The translations under genes and the position numbers were made by a program. Below the pieces are notes generated by a model. It worked only from the letters and a program-made list of their open reading frames with translations, was not told the DNA's origin and did not search any database. Of a stretch of DNA of 64,000 nucleotides, positions 49,713 through 61,220 are shown in pieces; within the stretch, counting starts at the first letter, position 1, and the number at the start of each line of letters is the position of its first letter. The stretch comes from Phoronis australis (taxonomy: Eukaryota > Phoronida > Phoronidae), in NCBI GenBank assembly GCA_002633005.1, contig NMRA01000012.1, positions 186,001-250,000 on the forward strand. The letters are read 5' to 3'.

Positions 49713-50206
49713 TAGCTGGGGCTAACCGAATCCACGCAAATCTAGTCTGACACGTTTATTTGCTGTAAAAATAACAAACAACTTAGCAACGAAGGTTGGC
49801 CATCCTAGCAGCATGGCACAGAGTGGTCAACTCACGCTGATGACGCAGACAAATTAGCAACGAACTGAGCTATCTGCCTCAAGTGAAGTATAGCAGAGCT
49901 AACAGCTCATGGCCAAGTGTGAACAAGTGAATGAATTAGCGACTACTTCATTCCGTTGTAGTAATATTTTTACACCTTGGCGTGAGCTACCACCCTCCCG
50001 TTCAGTAGCGCTGGGACCTCGCTAAAAAGCAAGACTTCGCGAGATAACGTGAAACATTGCCGCGTATTTTAAGTTAGAACACGTGACTTTGGCTAGATTT
50101 TAGCTAGGTCCTAGCCTTACTGAACGCACGCCAGCTATCCATGATTCACCCGAGACAGGTAGTTACCCTTTACGCTGTGTCTTGCGGTCAGGTTACACTT
50201 CGCGTA
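49713..50206. other. Intergenic DNA between two elements
   Basis: No gene. GTAGCTCACGCCAAGG (reverse strand, about 49980) resembles CAGCTCACGCCAAGG at 25696, perhaps a shared old repeat. Confidence 0.3.
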
Positions 50207-50368
50207 TACCGTAATCGTTCGGGTTAACGCCCATGGTCAGTTAACCGCCCATCCCCGACTTTAAGTGGATTTTCGATTTAACCGCCCACTGCTCGGTTAA
50301 CCGCCCTCCCCCGATTTTTTGGATTCGCCAATTTAACCGCCAAGGCGTTAACCCGAACGATTACGGTA
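50207..50368. mobile_element. 162-bp MITE-like element with perfect 25-bp terminal inverted repeats
   Basis: TACCGTAATCGTTCGGGTTA plus ACGCC (50207-50231) is the exact reverse complement of 50344-50368. Between the ends, units with GGGCGGTTAACCGAGCAG on the reverse strand repeat with about 45-60 bp spacing. A related copy at 57.7 kb shares the right end. Confidence 0.85.
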
Positions 50369-51400
50369 ATAGTGTTGGTGGTATTTCGTCTTTGCGTAGT
50401 GCTGACGTAGACCTTGTGAATGTCCTACAGCCAACACGTTATACTGCTGTCATGAGAGTTGTAGACGTTTTCCAGATATCTCCAGAATTAGGAACATGAG
50501 TCTCGACACGAACTATTTCATTAAAACAAATTGCTTGAAAGTGACTAAGGCGCACTTAAGGCGCATTTATTCTCAGTTCACAACTACATTTCTCCGTTTA
50601 GCTGGATAAAATACGAAAATAGAAGCAGGCTGTTTACTATCATAGTCCTCAGGAGGCACACAACAGTTCTCACACGTCTTTGCCTATCAGAACACACGTC
50701 AATGGACTCTTCGCCCTTTCTCCACTCTGTCAAAAACTGCATTTCACATCACAAGCCTTATAGGTGAGCACAGAAACTTTATTCTCTCGTATTTTTGACC
50801 CTTTCACTCCCACTGAAAACCAGGCTAAACTAAGAAAAATAGGTGCTAAAAACGCAAAATCGTCACTTTTCATTCCAAAACCACCCCTTCCCTGCCGATG
50901 CTCGACTAAAGCCAACATTAGACTCCGAAAGCAAATTTCCTACCGACTCCAAAACTGTGTGGCAAATGTACTGTCAACCAACTGGTTTTTTGAAAATGTG
51001 GCTTGTTTGAGGGCTACCTGAAATCGCGGCCAATTTCTCAGTTGCTACCCAGCAATGCACAATTGCAACAGGGGGGCACCATCTTGAAGAAGAGTGCAGC
51101 TACAGCCGAGCAAGTGGTCTTTTTCATTCTCAACATGTTCACAAATACAAGCAAACCCCATTCACTTGGCCTATACACAACACCCAACTAGAAAATGCCC
51201 CCAAGCCTGGCCTACCCCTAGATTTTAATATTTTGGGAGTGCAGCTTAACTGTTCAGTGCGGCCTTACTGTGATAAGACCCCATTTGGGTTTCCACCTCA
51301 AGTCATTGGCAATAGATACATTTGCCATTTCCCAATTCGCAATTTTATGGTTGAAGCTTTTTGGAGTCCTTGATGGTTGGTAACTGAAATGGAATCCCGA
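50369..51400. other. Unassigned DNA with open frames of unknown meaning
   Basis: A forward frame 50764-51021 (LFSRIFDPFTPTENQAKLRK...) and a shorter one after it are open, but I recognise no motif and see no splice structure that links them to a gene. Confidence 0.25.
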
Positions 51401-51501
51401 TCACTGTGAGGTACGCTATGACAGCCATTTTTTTACAGTACAATATTTAATTCGATTTTGGAGTTTTTGCCAACTAAACAGGAGGGAAACGCAGCTTTAA
51501 A

Positions 51502-51840
51502 TATTCTCAGATACTTGACTTGCAGAATGTAGTGAAGAATCTTGTAAATGACATAAGTTTCATATTACCCTTAGACAAGCTACATGTACACAGTTTGCAA
51601 CACTTTCAGGCTGTTTACTTGAAGCTTGCCTAATTGAGATGGCTAAAAACTAAGATGGAATTAGGCCTAACCCTAAACAACTGAATGCATTTTAGACCAG
51701 ATGAAACGGAAAGTTTCCTATTGCCAAATCTGGAAAAACGAAAAAAGCAACTTTGGCAATTATTTGACCCTAATGAAACAGAATCGGAAGTGGACAGTGA
51801 CAAGGAAGCAACAGTGCATTTAGATAAACCAGCAACCTGA
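51502..51840 (+). pseudogene. Coding-like fragment with two in-frame stops
   Basis: In one frame this reads QILDLQNVVKNLVNDISF and so on to a stop at 51631, a second stop about 51679, then RPDETESFLLPNLEKRKKQL and WQLFDPNETESEVDSDKE to a stop at 51838. The charged, K/E/D-rich composition looks like real protein. An acceptor-like GCATTTTAG before 51696 could make the last part a terminal exon instead. Not assigned to a family. Confidence 0.3.
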
Positions 51841-52481
51841 CAGGAGACTGGTGAGAAACAAGAACCATAACAATACAACAGAGTAATAATAATGCCAGGT
51901 ACACACACCAGGGAATTTATCTATTAAATGTCATCATGACGGCAAAATGTCAACATTGTTAATGCCACTCTGTTTATTGATTATCTTTACTTAGATCAAG
52001 TTGGAAACTAATTGTTTACAACAAATCTCCTTAAAGACTGTGAGTGAGCTTCTTAAAAATTAACAGCAAATGTAACCTTAGCAAACCCATTTGGGGTGGT
52101 TATTGACAACAAAGCTGTTGTTGAACAAACCAAAATGGCACTAAGCCTAGGCTGCACACATGTACATATCCACTGTCTCCCATGGAGAAAACAGTTTTAG
52201 CAAACTTTTCAATTCTCGGAAAAGTTGGTTACCGGTATATGAAGCATGATGAAGACTTTGCAGTACAACCTGGCTTTATACAGAGTGTTATTTACAGGGA
52301 AACAAGACAGAACAGTCTGTACCCTGGTTGAAAACATCAACACCCACAATAGTAAATTTCATTGTGAAAACAAAACCAACAGATGTCACTTGCTATCCTC
52401 ACATTTCTGTATGTGTAAATGTGGTATAAGTAAGGAAATGTTGGAAATCTCATCCTAAGGATAATTCTACCAGATAGAACA

Positions 52482-52820
52482 CTGTTTTTACTATTAAGAA
52501 AACATTGATAACAATACATGTACCACTATAAAAATTGTGCCCAGTTTTTATGGGTAAAAGTTTTGCTCAATTTTTAGGGTAAAAATTCTACAGTTTGGAG
52601 ACAGAATTTCTTTGATTTTGGAGTCTGGCAAATGGGCTATTTTGGCATTCATCTTATTTCTGAAATATCGGGACATTGGGCTTTGCACAAACGGTCCGAA
52701 ACATTCTCATAGTGTATGCCATCAAGGGGAATGACCATTTGTTATTGATCGTAATTCTTGAATTTGGGATGGCCAACATTGCCTATGTCTAAAATTTGGT
52801 ACAAGCTCCAGCCTTGAAAC
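52482..52820 (-). repeat. Interspersed repeat, family R1, copy 1 (reverse)
   Basis: On the reverse strand, CTGGAGCTTGTACCAAATTT then CCCAAATTCAAGAATTACGA then ACACTATG match the copies at 58066 and 63522 in order. The limits are approximate. Confidence 0.55.
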
Positions 52821-52849
52821 CCAAAATATTTTTTTACTTTCCCAAACTA

Positions 52850-53281
52850 GAGATTCTTTACCCTAATTGTATTTCCACAAAAACTGTAACACAGCAGAGA
52901 CAAACAAGATACATATCATCAAGTAAAACCTGTGACACAAAACATAAACAGATATTTACAAAGTTGGCCAAACAAAACAAGCAATTATTAGAAGAAAAGG
53001 CCATTAATAACCCAGTAGAAGGAGAGGCTGCAGGTCTATTCACACAAGTATAGGGTCTTGACCTATAGCTATTTCTGCCCACAATATTTAAATCAGCATT
53101 TATCAAATATATACGAAAAGAAAGTTGAACAAGACAATGAAAGTTCTCACTTAGTAACTCAACACAGCATGCAGGCTATACCAAAAAAGAAATATTCTTT
53201 TGGCAACTTTGCTGACTTTTCTTCAAAAATGTTAGTGAAATCAAGGTCTCCCTTTTCAACCAATAACAAACAAGGTCAAAG
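52850..53281 (+). pseudogene. Coding-like fragments, K/Q/S-rich, two frames
   Basis: One frame to 53047 reads KHKQIFTKLAKQNKQLLEEK. A second frame (about 53094-53284) reads HLSNIYEKKVEQDNESSH and later KKYSFGNFADFSSKMLVKSR. Joining them would need either a ~46-base intron (CAA|GTATAG ... AAATCAG|CAT, phase 0) or a frameshift. The composition is protein-like but no family is recognised. Confidence 0.3.
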
Positions 53282-53289
53282 GTAATGTT

Positions 53290-55000
53290 TATAAGAAACT
53301 GTACCAGAGGCAGAACAATGAAGCTTGGCCATGCTAAAAACATTGCCTTTAATAGAAATCTTCTTCCTCCTCTGCAGTCTTGGATTTTACCTGGTTTTGG
53401 ATTTGATCTTGGTTTTTGTACATCTCAGCCACCTACAACAAAATACCAAATATTGTTATGTCTCTTGGTGACCTGCAGTATAGTTATTTATTGAAGGATA
53501 CAAAAATATACCTAGAGTTCAAAAGAGTATGTATCAATGCTGCCAACTGACAACACTGTCCTGTATTCAACAAATTCTACACACTAAATATTGGACAAGA
53601 TGAAGATGGGTTTTACACCTTCCCCCACACCAACACATACAGTATGTTAAAATCCCTCCAGGTTCGAACAAAGTCTTTTAACACACAGCTGCGAATGCCA
53701 ACAATTTCTGAAAACATTTGCCTGATAATAGCTGAAGTATAGACAATCAATTCCTGTTACTTATTGTTAATAAAAAATGAAAAAACAATTTAATTTCACT
53801 AGTCTGCCTTATGCGTCTAAAATTAATGAGATTTTACCGCACAAACATAATCCACATGCAAATGAATTAGCCCTAAATACCTCACTTTCATTTACCTCTC
53901 AAATACTGCCCACAAAATCAATTAATTTATCTATGATCGTACCAATATCCGCAATAAAAGTATAGCACAGGAAATTACAAGACTCCTATGAGTGAGTGGA
54001 TGACACTCATCAATTTTAATTAATTTTAATCAATCTAATTTTAACAAATTCTAATTCTTATAATAACTTTTAGAAAACTTGCACTAGTCCCGTTTAGACA
54101 TCAACTTTTGGCCCGGCGCAACTGACACGGAGCAAATTGATCGGTGTCAAGCCTCCGTTTACACACACAACTCACTAACCGTGGCAAGATGGAAATTGCA
54201 GGCTGGAGACTGGATCCCACATGCGCAGGTTTACAAATGGCGAGAGTTGCAGAGACAGAGAACCCGTATATAGGTCACTGCACAAGCGCATGAGATGATA
54301 CTTTCTGCCTGTTTTAGTTTTTTGCAGCTGCCAAGGAAGGGGGAGGGCAGGCTCCCTCCAAATCCAGCTGTGATACCTTACGTTAATTTGGAATCGAAAC
54401 CAAACTCAATGAGCAATCAAACTCAATGAGCAATTAAACATTCCTAACAGCATTTTTGAGGTAAACTGAGTTTTCACTTAAAAAAGGTTTCATTAAAACT
54501 GACCAAGGGTTATTTAGCTATGAATGTAACTTTCTTTTGATTAAATGGTGGTACCCTAATAATAACAAAAAACACATACACAAAACATATTTTTATAATC
54601 CCCGATCTTTTTCTTTCAGAAAATATATACTTTCAATAGTAAACATAGCCTGTTGTTTGATATATGAGTGTAAGTATGGAGGTCATTAAATAAGGTTTGA
54701 GACAACCTTAACAAGTGAATATTTGTGACATTGATCCAATTCAAACAAGCAAGTTCACCAGTGAGTCAAAGTAATCCCGCAGTCAAGAAAGGAGTTTGAC
54801 CAACGGACACCCTCCTCTCCGATGGTCATTAATCACACAGTGGAAATCAATAGACTAACAGAGCACAGGCTAGAATAATTGGTGTTTGTAATTTGAATTA
54901 TTGACAGTCTGTCGAAATTACTGGACGCTTGATGACTGTGGGTAACAATTGACAGAGGTATAGTTCACACAAATCCCCAAGCTTATACATGGTTTTCAAG
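53290..55000. other. Intergenic DNA with a T1 end remnant
   Basis: TTTTGCAGCTGCCAAGGAAG, G-rich run, then CTCCAAATCCAGC (54307-54368) resembles the right end of T1 (TTTTGCGGCAGCCAA...AAATCCGCC). Otherwise nothing supportable. Confidence 0.4.
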
Positions 55001-55616
55001 TTTGTTATAACATAATGATGTCAAGCATCAGAAGGTGTCTTGAATAAAAACCAGAGCAACAGGAAGCATTGAAATGCACCTGCGACTGCACTGCATGTTT
55101 GTAAAAATAGCCACTGTGTGGCGAAAAAAAGGTCAATCCTGTCTGAAAATTGGAAGATATCGTGGCTCCCCTCATTGAAACTATTTGCCACATTTCATGA
55201 AAATCTGTTGAGGAACTTAAACACAGAGGCAAACATAAAAAATCACATTCCACTAGGAGGCAGAGCTGTAATTGGATCTGCTCATTTGTTGTCAAGCTAA
55301 TGGAAATATACTTGTCAAATTTCACATAGGTCCTGTACCAGGTTTAGGAGTCACAGATGCAAAAAAATGTCACTAGGATGCACGTCAGTAGTTGAACTCA
55401 TCAGAAAATCAATTTCAGAAATAATCTCGTCAATGAGAAAAAATCTGCAAATTTCCATGATTCTCTGAGTGGCAGAGACAGGCAACAAAAACAAGACTCG
55501 AAAATACAATTACCATCTATTGTCAGCTCAAAATTTCACAAACTTCCTTCACTTCAAAGGATTAAGGAGATTCGGTCTCAGATGTAAGAAAAAACAAAAC
55601 AATGAAAGCGCTCCGA

Positions 55617-55940
55617 GGAGCGAAACTTGGCGAAATTAACCAAAAAGATGACGATAAAGATGATGACGAAGATGACGAATATGACGACGATGGTGGTCGA
55701 GGATGAACAAAAGAAGTAATAATAACATACACATGACGAACGTAGAAGTCCGAAATCAGTAAGAAAAAGGCTACAGTCTTGAGCGACACTTGGCGAAATT
55801 AACGGAAAAGACGACGACGGAGATGATGATGAAGATGATGACAAATATGATGATGGTGGTGGTGATGATGAACAACATCACAACATTCATATGACGAACT
55901 TAGATGTCATAAATCAATAAGAAATAGGTTACAGTCTAGT
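55617..55940. repeat. Two-copy tandem repeat, ~162 bp, GAT-rich
   Basis: GAGCGA(A/C)ACTTGGCGAAATT starts each copy (about 55617 and 55780). Each continues into a (GAT/GAC)n-rich run and then CATATGACGAAC / CACATGACGAAC. The Ser-rich reverse-strand open frames here are products of the GAT run. Confidence 0.75.
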
Positions 55941-56739
55941 TCAATAGAAGATAAACCAACATCAATGCAGCAAGAGCGCTCAACAAAGGAACAGCGTCCT
56001 AGCGAAAAATGGAAAACATCTTCAAAATTCTATCTAAACTGATGGTATCGCCTAATTCCGTAAATTTTTCGAAAAAAAATAAATTTTGCGTTTTTTATTA
56101 AGAAATTCAAAGTCAAATAACTCGAAAACGGTAAGTCTGAGAAAAAAATTGTTACAGGCCATTTGAAAGAATATACTTCAAAGAATCCACATGCAAAAAA
56201 TCACGTCTTTTTCTCCTCCCGTTTAAAATCGCACTCCAGCACGACTGAAAATGGGTCAACATGCGCCAGATCCGCCATACTGAAAGCAACTTCCGGTTTT
56301 TTGGCATTGTATAATAGCATGTCATAAGAAACTAATACCTGTAAAAATTCGAAGGAATTGGTCTTATAATGCGCCCTCTACAAGAGAAAACATTTTTAGG
56401 CCAAAATCGAGGTGCGCATGCGTGATCGCCGATATTTCCGCCATCTTTAACCAGAAGTAAACAATTTCCGGTATACTTATAGCAAACTTCCGGTCCTTTT
56501 ACTGTGCCGATTCTTAGACGTTTAAGTAAAAAATTGTAGCCTCCAGAAGCATTTGAACCTTTAAATGAAAACAAAATGGCCGCCACAGCCGCCATCTTGG
56601 ATCCGATTTTGACGAAAAACAATAGGCTTCCAGTACTTCCGGAACTACGTGTTATGTGTAAATTTCGTGATGATCGGACGAAAATTGCGACCTGTATCGT
56701 GCGAACAAACAAAAAAAAACTTAGTGGAAGAGCAACATA

Positions 56740-56763
56740 CTTGGCGAAATTTATTTCGCCAAG
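56740..56763. repeat. 24-bp near-perfect palindrome
   Basis: CTTGGCGAAATTTATTTCGCCAAG: the arms CTTGGCGAAAT and ATTTCGCCAAG match. The same TTGGCGAAATT string begins each unit at 55617/55780, so this may mark the junction of inverted units. Confidence 0.7.
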
Positions 56764-57679
56764 TAAAAAGTCACCACTGGGGTAGGACACAGTAGTCGGA
56801 CGCGTCAGAAAATCAACGTCAAATGTGGTCTTAACATCAGAAACACATCTGCAACTTTTCATAATGATCCTTTGAGCAGTTTGGCACATAGAGAGGTTTA
56901 CGCCAGGAAAATGGATTAAACATAAAAAGTGGCCACAATGTGACGTAAAACATGTTGAATCCATCCGCAAAAATATGATGGCATCCCCGTCTCCTTAACA
57001 GAAACCTATTTGCCAAATTTCATGAAATTCCTTCACGGCAGAGCGAAGATACAGAGGGAAATGAAAAAATATAGAATTGCCTCTAGGCAGCACAGTGGTA
57101 GTCAAATGAGTCTGAAATTCATTGACATTTATCATCAGCTTTATGGGAACACATCTGCCAAATCTCAGTAACATCCTGAAAAGGGTTTAAGAGATGCAGC
57201 AGCAGACCCGGACGCCGACAGAGATAACGTAATTTATTCACCCACCAACATATGTTTATAAGTGTGCACATAAAACTTCAAATCACATATATATGGTGTT
57301 GTAACCATGTCAACAAAAACAACAGGCACCCTGGCAAAATAAGCCTTCACACGTCATTGCATTAATTTTATCTACCTGGGCAGGTGGAATAATAACCCAG
57401 GTTAACTAAAATGGAGCAAAACACTAATTTTGAAGCATCACTGGGGGACGCATAAGGAGTCACACAATGAAAATCAATGGTTTCATGGCCCCTCCCTAGC
57501 AAAATACATTATCAACTNAGTGTTCAAGTATTACATTTTGAAGTTAATCGATGACCCGTTACAATAATTTGTTACTGGTATCATAATTCACATTGCTAAA
57601 CCGCGGTCTCTGAGGCCGTCGTTGCACTCAATGTTATCATCGATCTTAATCTAAAAGGTCGGGGATTCGCGTTTCCTAT

Positions 57680-57872
57680 TAGCACAGGGCGGTAATCACC
57701 AATCGTCAAAAGTAGGGGATGGGCGGTTAACCGAGCAGTGGGCGGTTAATTGGAAATCTTCAAAAATAGCAGGGGGCGGTTAACCGAGCAGTGGGCGGTT
57801 AAATCGAAATTCACCTAAAGTAGGGGGTGGGCGGTTAACTGAGCATGGGCGTTAACCCGAACGATTACGGTA
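57680..57872. mobile_element. Related element with expanded GGGCGGTTAACCGAGCAG units, left end lost
   Basis: The right end GGCGTTAACCCGAACGATTA plus CGGTA (57848-57872) equals the inverted end at 50.2 kb. Inside, GGGCGGTTAA units recur about six times against fewer in the other copy. No left inverted end is found, so it is truncated or rearranged. Confidence 0.75.
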
Positions 57873-58065
57873 AGTTGATTAGGTACATTTTGAATCCAGC
57901 AAAACATGACAGTTCTGGTGTGAACATATCTACAAGAGTGCTGTGTGTATTTGTTATCAGTACATTCACCGATACATAAGTGACGTCAAACTATATTCGA
58001 TAATAGAGCGATTAACTATATTTACGGCACAAATTTCTGCAGTGGAAAATATATATTTCGCTTAA

Positions 58066-58400
58066 GGTTGGAGCTTGTACCAAATTTGAGAAATTCGTAA
58101 TACTGGCCACCTCAAATTCTAGAACTGGCACCAGATATTAAATGATGTGATTATTTTCAGACTGTTGTGTAAAAATATACACTGATCTACCATTTCAAAT
58201 ATGATGCATGCAAAATTGTCCATGTCCCAAACATCAGAATTGTGAAAACTCAATTTCATTGTAATTTCGATGTTCCAAGTTTTAGAGACTGTCCCAATCT
58301 GAAGAATCATTATGGGTATTAGCTGGATCAAACGGATATTAGCTGGATCAAACCTGATTTGCTTGGAGCAAAGAGTTAAAGATATTAAGATTGTAGAGGA
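58066..58400 (+). repeat. Interspersed repeat, family R1, copy 2
   Basis: Starts AAGGTTGGAGCTTGTACCAA and keeps blocks such as CTCAAATTCTAGAACT and TTATTTTCAGACT that match copy 3 in order. Confidence 0.6.
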
Positions 58401-60606
58401 TTTAAGCAACAAGTCTCTGCATTCAGAAATACAAAATTTAACTCAAGAGAAGTTGATTTCATGAAAACGCAATTTGTTTTATGAAAATTTCCTTTTTTCA
58501 TAAAAATCATAAAAGTCCCATTTCGATTGCACCTGTGCAAATTGGATCAATTAAAGACATTTCCCACAGGGTTTTGGAAAACAGCGCATAAAACAGAGTA
58601 TCTGATAGTTTCATATACATCTGATCGGCCATTTCTGAAAGGTGCTGTTCCAAAGTTAACCAAATCATGATATTTTGGTACTGTTCTAGAGAGCCTAATT
58701 GCATGCTTCTAACTACGCTTATGTATAGCTGGAACTAAAGGACTATGCTAATTTAACATAAAGTACGCTAAAAGAAGTGCATTTGTATTCACTGATAAGT
58801 TTCAAATGTGGAAACAAAAAATTCTATAAATAGGTGACCTTTGCACTAATGATGCACCTCGCGGGCAGACATAGCCTGCATCATGCAATGTTATTACCCA
58901 CCACCACGTCACGATACCTACAGGACACACTTCAGTGATTTGCGGCGGACCATTTTCGCCACAAAAATCGTTCTTAAAAACATTTGTTAATGTTCAATCT
59001 GCTCCATATTCAAATAGTCGCTATATGTTGTGTTTCTAACTTGGCCGAGCAATCACAGAGATAAGAATTTAGCCTGCAAGTTTCACTTTAAGGTCAGTTT
59101 TGGTGAATTCAGCCAATCCTCGTTAAGTCCCCTGAAAATTCAAAATTAGTCTTACACTTCCATGCTAAAAGCATCATTCAACTGAACTAACATGGCTCCT
59201 GTGGCTCTTGGTAGGTGGTCATTTGTGCAACTTTCTTATGTTGTTTTTCCGCCAATACCGCGACTCCGTTTTTTGAGGGGTTCCGCTTTAGGGGGAAGTG
59301 TAACTCTTGGACTTAACTAGCCATCGCAACTTAGTCTCAAAATAGGTGCATCAAAATACGAGTTGTGAAACTCTGCTTCGGTGTGAAACATAAACTTTGG
59401 CTGAAGTAATCACTAGAGGTCACGAAGATCAATCACGCAAAACTCAACAAAGCATTCATATTTCTATGTCTTTCCTTACTTACTATCACTTGTCACATAT
59501 AAAGGAATAATAGAAATCTGACACACTGATCAGTCCGATGGCAGATGTTTATTTATCTTAAATTCTTTAATTTAAGAGCAAGATTCAAATATGTCACCTG
59601 GTGTTTGATTCAGAGAACTAAGGGTAAATCCGATGTCGCTAGTCCTTGGGAAAGATAAGTGGAGTTGCGACAGACCAGAGTTCCTCATTGGTGTCTAGGT
59701 GGGAAGCGACAATAATGCCAAGCTTGCCAGTTCAGCACTTTGTAAAAAGTTTTCAAATTTGTTCCTAACTTTTGAGGGTTGATGAGGGTTACAGGCCGTT
59801 ATTTCATTTTTGTGAGTTGGATGAGAACGACATGAAATTCTTTTGCTAATGGGCCAAAACGGACAGGAGCATCCGCTAAAGCTCAACATATATAACTACC
59901 AGACTCACTGGCGATAAAAAAATCCCGACTGTAAACAATTAGTTTGCCTATAGTACAGTTGCCTTTAAAAACAGACGAAACAGGAACTTCATATTAGCTA
60001 ACAGAAGCGACGCGTACTGTGCAACATCTTTTTTTCTAAATCAGAGTTGTACACCAAGACCAAAACTCACAATATTGTAATTACAAAACTTTCCACACAG
60101 CATTTGTAAAAATCCTTAATTTATGCACGACAAAGCGAACTCGTATAGTTAAAGTTTAGCCATCAGTGCCATTTCCTGTGAATATTGGCAGAAATTGTAT
60201 TTCACTCATTAAGTATGTTTATTTGAACAATTACACTCCCCCCACACTACACCCCTTTTTCTCTCATTTGGACTGGTCCGTAATTTATTATGTGCAGGGC
60301 TACAGTTGTTACCAGCCTCCTTATTGGCTTATCAACCACTGGCCTTGAGTCAACTCAGCTCTCATAGGCTGATGATTGTCATGCCCCGTGTTTCACTGCA
60401 TAATTCATTGATCCTGCAACATGGACGTGGAATTTCTCAGATTTCTCCCCCCCCACTCCACCCTTTATCAACGGCCTTCTCTTCCTCTTTTATCAAGGGT
60501 TTTCTCGTTTCTCAGTGTTGCAGTTTATTATAGACCATCTTTCCAGAGATAATATTATTTTACTACCACTAACTATTCTCTTGCATTGTTTTTACCACTA
60601 GTCTNT
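58401..60606. other. Intergenic DNA
   Basis: No gene, RNA gene or clear repeat seen. N at 60605 abuts the minisatellite. Confidence 0.4.
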
Positions 60607-61220
60607 ATTCATGAACTATGTGGTTTGTTGACTCAATTAAAACCATGTCAAATTATTCATGAACTATGTGGTTTGTTGACTCAATTAAAACCATGTCAAA
60701 TTATTCATGAACTATGTGGTTTGTTGACTCAATTAAAACCATGTCAAATTATTCATGAACTATGTGGTTTGTTGACTCAATTAAAACCATGTCAAATTAT
60801 TCATGAACTATGTGGTTTGTTGACTCAATTAAAACCATGTCAAATTATTCATGAACTATGTGGTTTGTTGACTCAATTAAAACCATGTCAAATTATTCAT
60901 GAACTATGTGGTTTGTTGACTCAATTAAAACCATGTCAAATTATTCATGAACTATGTGGTTTGTTGACTCAATTAAAACCATGTCAAATTATTCATGAAC
61001 TATGTGGTTTGTTGACTCAATTAAAACCATGTCAAATTATTCATGAACTATGTGGTTTGTTGACTCAATTAAAACCATGTCAAATTATTCATGAACTATG
61101 TGGTTTGTTGACTCAATTAAAACCATGTCAAATTATTCATGAACTATGTGGTTTGTTGACTCAATTAAAACCATGTCAAATTATTCATGAACTATGTGGT
61201 TTGTTGACTCACTTAAAATC
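60607..61220. repeat. Minisatellite, 12 perfect 48-bp units plus a partial unit
   Basis: The unit starts ATTCATGAACTATGTGGTTT and ends AACCATGTCAAATT. Twelve copies appear identical and a 13th decays after about 38 bp. Because 48 is a multiple of three, one forward frame stays open and would encode a 16-residue repeat, IHELCGLLTQLKPCQI. The frame has no initiator upstream other than a short run through the N, and no flanking gene. Spacer-free, so not a CRISPR array. Confidence 0.95.

Larger units (their letters stand above)
55100..57220. repeat. Decayed tandem array, ~170-190-bp units
   Basis: Recurrent strings such as TCAGAAAATCAA, ATTTGCCA(A/C)ATTTCATGAAA and GGCAGAG(C/A) recur at about 55180, 55400, 56800, 57010 and 57100. 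They look like diverged units of one family, split by the 55617-55940 duplication and by 56000-56780. Confidence 0.45.

Noticed and set aside
55562-55844. Ser-rich reverse-strand open frames
   Set aside because: Produced by the GAT/GAC-rich tandem repeat read on the other strand.
56332-56970. 212-codon reverse-strand open frame
   Set aside because: It spans repeat DNA, including the 24-bp palindrome and parts of the decayed array. No domain is recognisable.
60607-61220. CRISPR array
   Set aside because: Units are directly adjacent with no spacers, and the DNA is eukaryotic.
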